From Dorea_D sp963559605 (GTDB taxonomy: Bacteria; Bacillota; Clostridia; Lachnospirales; Lachnospiraceae): a stretch of DNA of 35,459 nucleotides. The translations under genes were made by a program, and so were the position numbers. Of this stretch, positions 10,601 through 16,554 are shown one piece after another (positions within the stretch are counted from its first letter, which is position 1; every line of letters starts with the position of its first letter). The stretch spans positions 1 to 35,459 of the forward strand of contig CAUWLL010000027.1 of assembly GCA_963559605.1 (NCBI GenBank), in the 5' to 3' direction. The notes beneath the pieces were generated by a model. It saw nothing but the letters and a program-made list of their open reading frames with translations, ran no database searches and had not been told where the DNA came from.

Positions 10601-11635
10601 TGCCGTAATCGTTCCGTTCGTAATGCTTGTCTGAACGGTAAAAAGCTCGATGTATTTTCCATACAATGTTAGATTTTTCTTTAACGGCGAATAAGACGTT
10701 ACTTTTTTCGTACATGCTGTATCTGAATACCAGCCTTCGAACCGATACTTTGTAACTACTTTTTGCGGTGATTCTACATCGTATACCCCATACTTTGCAT
10801 GGTACCTCTGTGTATAGACCGTAGTATTGGGCTGGTAATCACTGCTTGCAGCAAGCTTATAAGTGATAGATACTGTATCCGCGGATAAGCCGGAGCCGTA
10901 CCCATCTCTGCAATCATACGCTAACTTTAAAGGAGCCGCCGCACTACAGGTGTAAGAAAACCACACGCTCGTTGTTACATCTCCGGATTCCGTTGCCCCC
11001 ATGTTTTTCTTACGAAACCATCCTTTACTTGTCTGCTCCAGCTTCGTATCAGACGACAGCCACGCTCCTTTTCCGCCCTGCACTACCTGCCAGCTCTCTG
11101 CTCCATGCTCCTTGTTATAATCAAGATCATCCACCATGGTCACACCGTGAAAAGTCACTTCCTTATTAGTCCCGGCTTCTAAAACATGAAACTCAGAACG
11201 TATGATTGTGTTTTTATCTGTGGACTGTCCTTCGATATGATCGATTGCCCCCATACGTCCGGACTTTGTTACCATGTAACCATCCGTATGATTCCCCCAG
11301 AAGTAGACTTTAACATCGTATTTTTTATTTCCCGAAAAAGCCGCATTTTTGTAGATCACATACGTGTTAGATTTTTTTGCTGTATTAACAGCTTTATAAC
11401 ATGGACCTCTGCTTTCATCTAATTTATGATGTGTGAACCCTCCGCCTACAGTCACAGACGTCGCGTCTCCCAGGCTGATCACTCCATTGGAATATGGAGC
11501 TGGAAATGCATCTTTTCCATAGGTCTTGGTACTGGAAAAATACTGTGCATCCGCCTCCACTGTAAGTAAAAAAAATCCCGCCACCACAAAAATCAGTGAC
11601 AGGATCATTCTTGCATGATCTGCTATTTTTTTCAT
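7685..11635 (-). CDS. Sortase-anchored surface protein with InlB-type and DUF11-like repeats
   Basis: 1316 residues from the ATG at 11635, chosen over an upstream in-frame ATG because AAAGGAGGG lies just before it and a signal peptide starts there (MKKIADHARMILS, hydrophobic core, ending near EADA). Residues ~300-345 resemble a List_Bact/Flg_new repeat (RFEGWYSDTAC). Five consecutive ~75-residue modules of the divergent InlB B-repeat type follow (pattern TSITNGTITP, AGEDRTITY, EGYYIxSVxVDG). Three DUF11-like stalk modules (ITKxxDKxxY) then alternate with two further InlB-type modules. A Glu/Lys-rich linker leads to the anchor: AAQTGLSHHGG, a hydrophobic helix and a Lys-rich tail. The signal is xxQTG rather than LPxTG and matches the sorting signal of the other large surface protein here, suggesting both are substrates of the sortase B at 33910-34671. 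Probably a cell-wall adhesin or mating-contact factor; the ligand is unknown. Confidence 0.85.
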   Translation of the reverse strand: MKKIADHARMILSLIFVVAGFFLLTVEADAQYFSSTKTYGKDAFPAPYSNGVISLGDATSVTVGGGFTHHKLDESRGPCYKAVNTAKKSNTYVIYKNAAFSGNKKYDVKVYFWGNHTDGYMVTKSGRMGAIDHIEGQSTDKNTIIRSEFHVLEAGTNKEVTFHGVTMVDDLDYNKEHGAESWQVVQGGKGAWLSSDTKLEQTSKGWFRKKNMGATESGDVTTSVWFSYTCSAAAPLKLAYDCRDGYGSGLSADTVSITYKLAASSDYQPNTTVYTQRYHAKYGVYDVESPQKVVTKYRFEGWYSDTACTKKVTSYSPLKKNLTLYGKYIELFTVQTSITNGTITATEKNIEPGSSRTVTWKANSGYYISSVVIDGRSQSIASEAGGSYTFKNLSADHNVAVKALPYWTVTTSITNGTITPGDNRIHAGEDRTITYQAAEGYYIGSVIVDGKSQPIPADAGGSYTFNNINGNHSIVVKAVPYWTVTTSITNGTITPGDSRIHAGEDRTITYQAKEGYYVDSVLVDGESQPIPADEGGSYTFSNINGNHSIVVKALPYWSVRTSAEHASITPSDTKIHAGEDRTITYQADEGYYINSVVVDGKEQPVPADEGGSYTFRNITADHEITVKALPYWHINTSINNGKITPDDPFIHAGEDRTVTYEPDEGYYISKIEVDGREKSVKDYQKKYEFRNIQGNHEVVVTCRLIPRLQITKNVDKEQYNYQDTIQYSISLEQTVKGTVADGVVLEDKDLTKGIVINKNSIEVQCEKEETVYELVKKERSFEVRLPYLEYGNKITVHFEATVENDVLEAVDVENIAVATADNGELVDDSAMTGIYYRIETAVQNGMITESEWQIERGEHRTISYAPDEGYYLYSLSVDGNPLDVKKYPKHIRINDIRKNHNVEAVFAKIPSVRIEKKADKKAYHPEELVEYTLIVSQPVKGATAKGVVVKDTDFPEGLNLLKGSVRTDHPFAEVSYTESGFQVDIPEITNETPVHITFQAALEEQELLSSKITNRAGVSCENTSDRSEDQVTVEVFHTVYTEVENGAITPTMNRVKQRASKKVEYTPEEGYFLASVSVDGKEMDTSDHTESVMLKEIVSDRKVKAVYEPVPELQITKKSDKNSYQKGEVIRYTVTVENTKKDSLAAKLKLTDTGLSEGVNLLFESIVCDRGHITVPEGENGFSVLLENPLKYGESVRVTYQAVINEYAVLTSIRNVVSAKADGMEEPVTAENVAEMVVPKEEKENKDESEETPEKKPVKEKAEEVMEAKEVPEEEAVKAAQTGLSHHGGCYMGVACLCSLLFWGYKYYKKKKKNIS
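9515..10640 (-). repeat. Tandem array of 225-bp repeats inside the surface-protein gene
   Basis: A marker around the PYW codons recurs at 9740, 9965, 10190 and 10415, exactly 225 bp apart. Five 75-codon units are present, with the inner ones close in DNA sequence as well as protein (shared AGEDRTITYQA and NGNHSIVVKA). The outer copies are more diverged. Near-identical in-frame units of this kind can gain or lose copies by slippage or recombination. Confidence 0.85.
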
Positions 11636-11656
11636 ATTGCCCTCCTTTCCTAAAAA

Positions 11657-11676
11657 CGTACCGAAATTCGGTACAT
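11657..11676. promoter_or_regulatory. Palindrome site 2, upstream of the surface-protein gene
   Basis: GTACCGAAATTCGGTAC is perfectly palindromic at 11658-11674. One end abuts the TGA stop of the upstream coiled-coil gene. The other lies a few bases before the AAAGGAGGG ribosome site of the 1316-residue surface protein, so a bound protein or an RNA hairpin here could influence translation or read-through. Confidence 0.75.
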
Positions 11677-12473
11677 CAGACATTCGCTTTTCTGAGACGT
11701 TCCATCAAGATAACAGGAATATCCGGGGAAGCGAACTTTTCCATATCCCTTAAGGAAGCTCCATCCTCAAAACATTGCAAAAGATATTCCTTCTGTTCTT
11801 CAGAATATGTATCCTCTTTCAGATAGGTATCCACAAATTTCTGGGAATCCCTTTTCTTTTTCTGCTGCACAATCCAGCTTCCCATCTTGGTTTCCATAAG
11901 CCTCCTCTTTAATGCAGCCTTCTCGTTTTCAGCCGCTTCAGATGCTTTTTTCTCTTTCCACTCCTCCTTTTCATTCTCCATCTCAGAAATACTTTTTTCC
12001 AGCTGCCGGATATACCGTTCCTGATTATCGATGATGTTCTGCTTCTCCTGTAAGAGCGCTGTCTGTACCGCTTCATTCGCCTTTGCCGACTTATTCTGTT
12101 CTTTTTGCGACTTCCTGATATTTTCATCCACCATCGCTCTTAAACTCTTGCTTTCTTCGTACATTTCCCGGACCTGCTGAAACATATCTTCCACAGATTT
12201 GCTTGCGGCTGCTTCCGGGTTTTTGAACACTGATTGCAGATATTTCTTTCGTTCTGCACAGATATAATCTCCTTTTCTTACAGAATCTTTATCTGGAATT
12301 CTGCTTAGTTTTTTCAAATGTTCCAACGGCATCCCATCCAGTGCACAAAGGTAGATCCATTCACAGACAATTGGATCTTCCAAACTGTCAACAAACTGAA
12401 TCGTATCCTCCGGAAGCGAACGCCCGGACATAATCCTCTTATGCTGCTCAGCTGCAGTCATCCCATGAACCAA
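11676..12473 (-). CDS. Coiled-coil protein of unknown function
   Basis: 265 residues beginning at a TTG (12473) with AGGAGG seven bases upstream. The next in-frame ATG, four codons later, is spaced less well. Residues ~1-90 form a small helical domain (PEDTIQFVDSLEDPIVCEWIY, LEHLKKLSRIPDKDSV). Residues ~100-205 are a charged coiled coil (KQNIIDNQERYIRQLEKSIS). The last ~50 residues form a helical tail with YLKEDTYSEEQKEYLLQCFE, reminiscent of a small DNA-binding or partner-binding helix bundle. There is no signal peptide or membrane segment. It sits between the relaxase and the surface-protein gene and is preceded by a leader hairpin that recurs before the 1721-residue surface-protein gene. 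I do not recognise the family. Confidence 0.75.
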   Translation of the reverse strand: MVHGMTAAEQHKRIMSGRSLPEDTIQFVDSLEDPIVCEWIYLCALDGMPLEHLKKLSRIPDKDSVRKGDYICAERKKYLQSVFKNPEAAASKSVEDMFQQVREMYEESKSLRAMVDENIRKSQKEQNKSAKANEAVQTALLQEKQNIIDNQERYIRQLEKSISEMENEKEEWKEKKASEAAENEKAALKRRLMETKMGSWIVQQKKKRDSQKFVDTYLKEDTYSEEQKEYLLQCFEDGASLRDMEKFASPDIPVILMERLRKANV

Positions 12474-12494
12474 TCTTCTCCCTCCTTTCCATGG

Positions 12495-12539
12495 TAAAAT
12501 ATCTATAAAAAATAAGAACCCGCAGGCTCCTATGAATTG
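12495..12539 (-). terminator. Leader/terminator hairpin element, copy A
   Basis: On the minus strand AGGAGCC-TGCG-GGTTCTT forms a seven-pair stem with G-U wobbles, followed by a T-rich run. It lies 30 bases after the relaxase stop and just before the SD of the next gene. About 44 bp, including a conserved ATAGATATTTTA tail, match copy B at 29941-29985. It could terminate the relaxase transcript, act as an attenuator, or both. Confidence 0.6.
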
Positions 12540-12568
12540 TAACTATATGTTTTATATTTTCACTCCTT

Positions 12569-13948
12569 TCACATCCTCGGTTTTTGTTCCGTTTCCCATA
12601 TGATACTCTGCTCTCTTTTTAATTCCTCAGACTGTATTCTTTTCACCATACGTTTTTCCTGCCGCACGGATTTTAAGGCAGCACAGATACGTTCTTCTTC
12701 TTTCACTGCCTCTTGAAATCCTGCTGGGAGCATTCCTTCCAATTCCTTTAATTCTTCCTGCAAGTCTTCAAAACGGTCATCCCAGTCCGGCGTCTCTTTT
12801 AACTTTTTACGCAGCGAAAGATATTCCTGGTACAGCGGATCCTCTTTGTTGATATACTGTGCAGAGCGGATATTTTTTAAAGTTTTCTCTTCCTGCTCTA
12901 AAGACTTTCCTCTCTTCTCTAAATCTTCCAGGCTGTGGATCTCATGTTGCAAAAGATACCTGCATTCCTGATACAGTCTGTCAATTCGGATCGCATTTTT
13001 TCGCACTTCTTTTTGATTCAGAGCGAATGGATTTTTTTGATTCAGATAATTTCCTGCCTTGTAAAACTGTCTTAATTTTTTCTGCTGAAATCCGGACAAT
13101 GTAGTTTTTGTTAATTCCTGAATCCCTTTGTCATATGCTTTCTGCAATCTGGGCGCAACGAGTCCTTCCCTTCCTTTCATTTCTTCTTTATATAGAATCC
13201 TCCGCTGGATGTCTTCTCTCGTGTAACCGTCACCAAGGAGATAATCCCGGTGGCCGCGCCTTGCCCCCGGCGGAAGAAAGGTCAGATACTTTCTGTCCTT
13301 GATCTCATACCCGAACATCCGCATTTGTTTCAGAAAATTCGAAAAATCTTCTGAGCAGGAGATGACATAATCAATATCTGCCCGGATGATCTTCTTCCAC
13401 GACGGGCGTCCTTCTTTTTCTGCTTTATGCTGCGCATAGGACCGTCCTTTTCTTTTTCCTTTGTCGTATTCCAGCGGAGGGAGTCCGTAAGCTGCACAGA
13501 TCTTATCCGTCACAGGCTGTATGTATTTTTCCCAATCTCCTTTTTCATACCGGTACTTGTATCCACTCATCCGGTTCACCGAATTGAACACGATATGACC
13601 ATGCAGGTGTTTTTTGTCTGTGTGGACGGCAAACACATAATCATAGTCTTCCCCCAGATATTCTTCACAGAAATCCCGGATCACCTTATATACCTGTTCA
13701 CTGTCGGCTTCGCCAGGGAGAAAGCTGATAATAAAATGATACCCCTGCCTTTTATCCAGCTTCTCCCAGTCTTTCTTTGTCTGCATCATTACATCATAAA
13801 TTTCCTCCGTGGTGTTCCCGGAATTTCCGCCGACCAATAATCCATTTTCCGTTTTTTCCGGTTTCAAAATATACTCAATACTATTATACAGATGTGCAGA
13901 ACCTCCCCGTTTAGGTGTCCCAATATTCAAAATTTTCGTCGTAGCCAT
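12569..13948 (-). CDS. MOBP-type relaxase (MobA/VirD2-like)
   Basis: 459 residues. Expected to nick oriT, become covalently attached to the 5' end and pilot the strand into the recipient. The metal-binding motif is clear: H109-TDKKHL-H116-G-H118 followed by IVFNSVN. The N-terminal motif HLYNSIEYILKP (19-30) supplies Y21 and Y26 as candidate nucleophiles. After the ~200-residue catalytic domain comes a long, highly charged helical region (300-440) likely to contact accessory proteins or the coupling protein. The start ATG lies inside the end of the MobC gene (38-bp overlap), implying translational coupling. Length and motifs fit intact relaxases of clostridial ICEs. Confidence 0.92.
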   Translation of the reverse strand: MATTKILNIGTPKRGGSAHLYNSIEYILKPEKTENGLLVGGNSGNTTEEIYDVMMQTKKDWEKLDKRQGYHFIISFLPGEADSEQVYKVIRDFCEEYLGEDYDYVFAVHTDKKHLHGHIVFNSVNRMSGYKYRYEKGDWEKYIQPVTDKICAAYGLPPLEYDKGKRKGRSYAQHKAEKEGRPSWKKIIRADIDYVISCSEDFSNFLKQMRMFGYEIKDRKYLTFLPPGARRGHRDYLLGDGYTREDIQRRILYKEEMKGREGLVAPRLQKAYDKGIQELTKTTLSGFQQKKLRQFYKAGNYLNQKNPFALNQKEVRKNAIRIDRLYQECRYLLQHEIHSLEDLEKRGKSLEQEEKTLKNIRSAQYINKEDPLYQEYLSLRKKLKETPDWDDRFEDLQEELKELEGMLPAGFQEAVKEEERICAALKSVRQEKRMVKRIQSEELKREQSIIWETEQKPRM

Positions 13949-14297
13949 AAGTCACTTCCATCTTTCTTATCATTTCCCAGTAAGCCTCTTCCACTTCCTG
14001 CAAGTGCGTATTTAAATGCTGCAAATCTTCCGGCGTCACGTAAGAGCTGTTCACCTTTGCCGTCACTTGATTGATATTCACTCCGATTTTCCGAACCTGA
14101 TAATTCAGGTTTTTCAATTCCTGTTTGAAATCACTGGGACGGTTTGAACCGGAAAAAATCCGCTTGCGAATGTAAGCCGACAGATTTTTCTTCGGATTCT
14201 TTTTTGTTTTCGTATCTGCGTCATTCTCTGCAAGCTCAGATAAAAGGTTCCGCTCTGCCTCTGTAAGACGAATAAGTAATTGTATATTCCTTCTCAT
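13911..14297 (-). CDS. mobC: MobC-like relaxosome accessory protein
   Basis: 128 residues. The N-terminus (RRNIQLLIRLTEAERNLLSE) is a ribbon-helix-helix-like DNA-binding start. The middle reads NLNYQVRKIGVNINQVTAKVN, the characteristic MobC signature (NLNQIARxxN type). The C-terminal half is helical. MobC proteins bind near oriT and help the relaxase open the nick region. It lies directly upstream of and overlaps the relaxase gene, as usual in MOBP modules. The SD is AGAGGTGAG. Confidence 0.85.
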   Translation of the reverse strand: MRRNIQLLIRLTEAERNLLSELAENDADTKTKKNPKKNLSAYIRKRIFSGSNRPSDFKQELKNLNYQVRKIGVNINQVTAKVNSSYVTPEDLQHLNTHLQEVEEAYWEMIRKMEVTYGYDENFEYWDT

Positions 14298-14311
14298 ATC
14301 TCACCTCTGCC

Positions 14312-14614
14312 TTAGACATAAGTTCTCTCAAATACTTCTTGATTCCTTTCTGTAGCCTCTCCCAAACCGGAGGAAAATTTTCCGCTTTGTTCTTCCAAAA
14401 TCAGATTTAATTTTTTCAGCTTTTCTTCGTCCACTGCTCCGATTTTTTCTTCGATCATGGCAACGATACTTTCATTTTTTTCTGCAATGATTTTTTTCTC
14501 TACCGCAGAAATTTCCTGTTTGATCTCCCGGATCTGCGCAGAAATTTTCTGTCCTTTTTCCTCCAGTTTTTCCAAATCATTTTTTAATTTTTGCAAACGT
14601 TCTTCGCTGTTCAT
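14312..14614 (-). CDS. Short coiled-coil protein, DUF4315-like
   Basis: 100 residues from the ATG at 14614, which has AAGGAG nine bases upstream; an upstream in-frame start would add 13 residues without a good SD. Residues 1-60 form a heptad-rich coiled coil (LQKLKNDLEKLEEKGQKISA). The rest is a short helical hairpin ending in GEATERNQEVFER. Small coiled-coil proteins of the DUF4315 type are common in Tn1549-like elements, but the assignment rests on general resemblance. It sits within the mobilisation cluster, 15 bp before MobC. Confidence 0.7.
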   Translation of the reverse strand: MNSEERLQKLKNDLEKLEEKGQKISAQIREIKQEISAVEKKIIAEKNESIVAMIEEKIGAVDEEKLKKLNLILEEQSGKFSSGLGEATERNQEVFERTYV

Positions 14615-14727
14615 TGTCTCCATCTCCTTTTCTTTCTTCACAAAAATTTCCAATAAAAAAAAGAAATGCCATCAGCAAATCTTTTTTTCTAATCTCATCT
14701 GTTTTTCTTCACCGCTTTCCGGAAAAT

Positions 14728-15063
14728 TTAAAGCAGGGCGTGTTTCTCCTGTTCCAGCTGATAAATACTATTGATATAGTTTTCCAGATCCTCCAGTCCG
14801 CCCGGAAACTGGGAATGATATTTTCCGTTTGCCGCATCTACCCGGATATTCATCCGCATCAGCTCGCACAGCTCTTCTATTTTTGCATGCAGCTTGTTTA
14901 GACTGCTGATGTAATCATTTCCCAATCCGGAAATGCGCTCATGATCCCGAATAATCTGGATCAGATAATCTGTTTCTGTCCGGTAGCAGGACGGATTCCT
15001 TGCATTCAAATACTCTGTCACATCTGCCGGAAGCCGGTAATGTTTGTCTTTATACTGTTCCAT
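14728..15063 (-). CDS. Ribbon-helix-helix-like relaxosome protein
   Basis: 111 residues from the ATG at 15063. This start has AAGGAGA eight bases upstream; the longer open frame runs back through the repeat region and is unlikely to be translated. The first ~38 residues (KHYRLPADVTEYLNAR, then TETDYLIQIIRDHE) fit a beta strand plus two helices, as in ribbon-helix-helix proteins. A helical region and a short C-terminal coil follow. It is the first gene after the candidate oriT, and three copies of a TCCCA-TTT-TGGGA-like site lie directly upstream. A role in binding those sites and in relaxosome assembly or self-repression is inference. Confidence 0.72.
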   Translation of the reverse strand: MEQYKDKHYRLPADVTEYLNARNPSCYRTETDYLIQIIRDHERISGLGNDYISSLNKLHAKIEELCELMRMNIRVDAANGKYHSQFPGGLEDLENYINSIYQLEQEKHALL

Positions 15064-15095
15064 TATTACGCTCTCCTTTTTCCTTTCTTTTTTGC

Positions 15096-15209
15096 ATGTC
15101 CCATTTTGGAACATCCCCACTTTCCCTGTTCGTCGCCTCTGTCTGCCCCATGTACCATATTGGGAGGTTCCCCGCTTTTTCCGCACCACATTTTTATGTC
15201 CCATTTTGG
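15096..15209. promoter_or_regulatory. Three operator-like repeats upstream of the mobilisation genes
   Basis: ATGTCCCATTTTGGAAC (15096-15112), ATGTACCATATTGGGAGG (from 15150) and ATGTCCCATTTTGGGAGG (from 15196) share a palindromic core TCCCA-N3-TGGGA. They lie between the candidate oriT hairpins and the ribbon-helix-helix-like gene. Spacings are 54 and 46 bp, close to five turns of DNA. These are likely binding sites for a relaxosome or autoregulatory protein. Confidence 0.65.
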
Positions 15210-15235
15210 GAGGTTTTTCCTTGTTTTTGACACAT

Positions 15236-15310
15236 AAAATCTCGGAGAGATTTTGCAAGATACGCATTTTGTATATACAAAATGTATCTTGTTAGGGGAA
15301 CATCCCCTAA
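15236..15310. other. oriT: Candidate origin of transfer (oriT)
   Basis: Three inverted repeats abut. First, AAAATCTC-GGA-GAGATTTT (15236-15254). Second, a 36-bp near-palindrome (15256-15291) whose arms are CAAGATAC and GTATCTTG around ATTTTGTATATACAAAAT, with a 2-base GC bulge. Third, TTAGGGGA-ACA-TCCCCTAA (15292-15310). The junction of the second and third repeats reads TATCTTG/T, close to the YATCCTG/Y nick consensus of IncP/MOBP origins. The opposite arm gives TATCTTG/C on the other strand. The region is non-coding and immediately precedes the relaxosome genes. The nick strand and exact position are inferred. Confidence 0.65.
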
Positions 15311-15324
15311 AACCCCGGATAAAT

Positions 15325-15684
15325 TTAAGTACCCATAGTTACCTTTTTCAGCTCCGCCATGCGGTATTTCAGCCACATTTCCACTGCCTTTCTCACCAGT
15401 TCCTCCTGCTCTTTCCCGAAAAAATTCTGAAAAAACAGAAAGAAATCATCTTCCGGTCGGGGCAAAAGTCCAAACACAGCCTCCACTTCCTTTCGTTCCG
15501 GCTGTCGTTTCATTTCCTCAAAAAATTTTGTGATCACACCAATCTCATAGCCTTTTCCGTACACGCCTTCTATGCTTCCCATGCACACCGTCCTCTGGTA
15601 TCTTTCCACCTCAAAACAAATATTCTCCTGTGTCCGGATCCGGTTTTCTTCCCGGCGTTTTTCATCCTTACTCACGGATTTCAT
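15325..15684 (-). CDS. Hypothetical protein before oriT
   Basis: 119 residues, soluble and highly charged, with a Lys/Arg/Glu-rich N-terminus (KDEKRREENRIRTQEN) and a helical remainder (ITKFFEEMKRQPERKEVEA, FFGKEQEELVRKAVEMWLKY). It overlaps the end of the upstream gene by 17 bp, so it is probably translationally coupled. The ATG at 15684 lies very close to the AAGGAGG. A GTG three codons later (15675) is spaced better and may be the true start. It is the last gene before the candidate oriT. I do not recognise the family. Confidence 0.65.
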   Translation of the reverse strand: MKSVSKDEKRREENRIRTQENICFEVERYQRTVCMGSIEGVYGKGYEIGVITKFFEEMKRQPERKEVEAVFGLLPRPEDDFFLFFQNFFGKEQEELVRKAVEMWLKYRMAELKKVTMGT

Positions 15685-16534
15685 CCCTCCTTTCTTCCGT
15701 GCCCCCGTTCAGCATAAACTCATACTTATTTTCGCTTCTATTATACATGACTTTTATATTTTTTCCATCGATTCTTGCCTGTTCAAACGAAAATTCCGCT
15801 TCATATCCTTCCGTTGTGGGAGCTGCTTTTATGACTGTCAGATTCCTTCTGGTTTCCTGTTCCTGTTCTAAAAATTCCAAAAGTTTTTCCAAAAACTCCT
15901 TTTCCTTTTTTTCTACTTTAGCAAATTTTTTCCCCGGATCTGTTAAAACCGGATCTCCTAAATCTACTTCCTCCTTCCACTCATGAGTATATTCCGGCTC
16001 TGCAAATGTACACGTTTCTTCTTCCGGAAGTTCCCGTTTTTCTCCTCCATAATCTTCAATGTTTGGAATCTCTTCTTCCAAAATCCGAAAGGAATATTCC
16101 CCCGTTTTTTTATCATATTCTACTTCGATCACAGTCTTTTCTTTATCATCCAGCTGCAGATAAAAACAGGCTTTTCCTTCCAAATCCTCTTTCGTATCTT
16201 TGAACTTACTAAGTGCCGTTATCGTGACAGCATTTAAGTTTTTAGAAATGACAAACGCAGAGACTTGTTCCCGGAACGCCGCTTCATCTTCTGTCAGATA
16301 ATAGAGGTTTCCCAGTTCACGGAACTGATGAACCCTCCAGTGTTTTTTCCCAAGTCCTCCGGTTTCTGCCTCTGCCTTTTTCTCTTCCTGCTTTCCTTTC
16401 TGCTGTAAAGTTTCCTGTCCCCAGGTTCTGTCTGTCTTTGCATTTCCTGACAGATAAACTGCCGCCAGAATGCATCCGGCGGCCAGAAATATGACAAGGA
16501 TAATATAGACCATGAGCTTCTTTTTTCCGTTCAA
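15668..16534 (-). CDS. Single-pass membrane protein, possible VirB8-like transfer component
   Basis: 288 residues from a TTG (16534) with AGGAG seven bases upstream. Residues ~6-29 form one transmembrane helix (LMVYIILVIFLAAGCILAAV). A charged linker then leads to an extracytoplasmic region of ~230 residues. Short N-terminal cytoplasmic part, one helix and an outer alpha/beta domain is the topology of VirB8/TcpC-type proteins, and the gene sits where one is expected in a Gram-positive transfer operon. I see no diagnostic motif, so the VirB8 identity is inference from topology and position. Parts such as YDKKTGEYSFRI and YNRSENKYEFML look like repeated beta hairpins. Confidence 0.65.
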   Translation of the reverse strand: MNGKKKLMVYIILVIFLAAGCILAAVYLSGNAKTDRTWGQETLQQKGKQEEKKAEAETGGLGKKHWRVHQFRELGNLYYLTEDEAAFREQVSAFVISKNLNAVTITALSKFKDTKEDLEGKACFYLQLDDKEKTVIEVEYDKKTGEYSFRILEEEIPNIEDYGGEKRELPEEETCTFAEPEYTHEWKEEVDLGDPVLTDPGKKFAKVEKKEKEFLEKLLEFLEQEQETRRNLTVIKAAPTTEGYEAEFSFEQARIDGKNIKVMYNRSENKYEFMLNGGTEERRDEIRE

Positions 16535-16554
16535 TGCGCTTCTCCTTTCCTTTG

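Noticed and set aside
11909..12060. Arg/Ser-rich 72-codon frame inside the coiled-coil gene
   Set aside because: Out-of-frame reading of Glu/Lys-rich coiled-coil codons, with no ribosome site.
15194..15376. 60-codon open frame across the oriT region
   Set aside because: It translates the inverted repeats, has no SD, and overlaps the end of the neighbouring gene.
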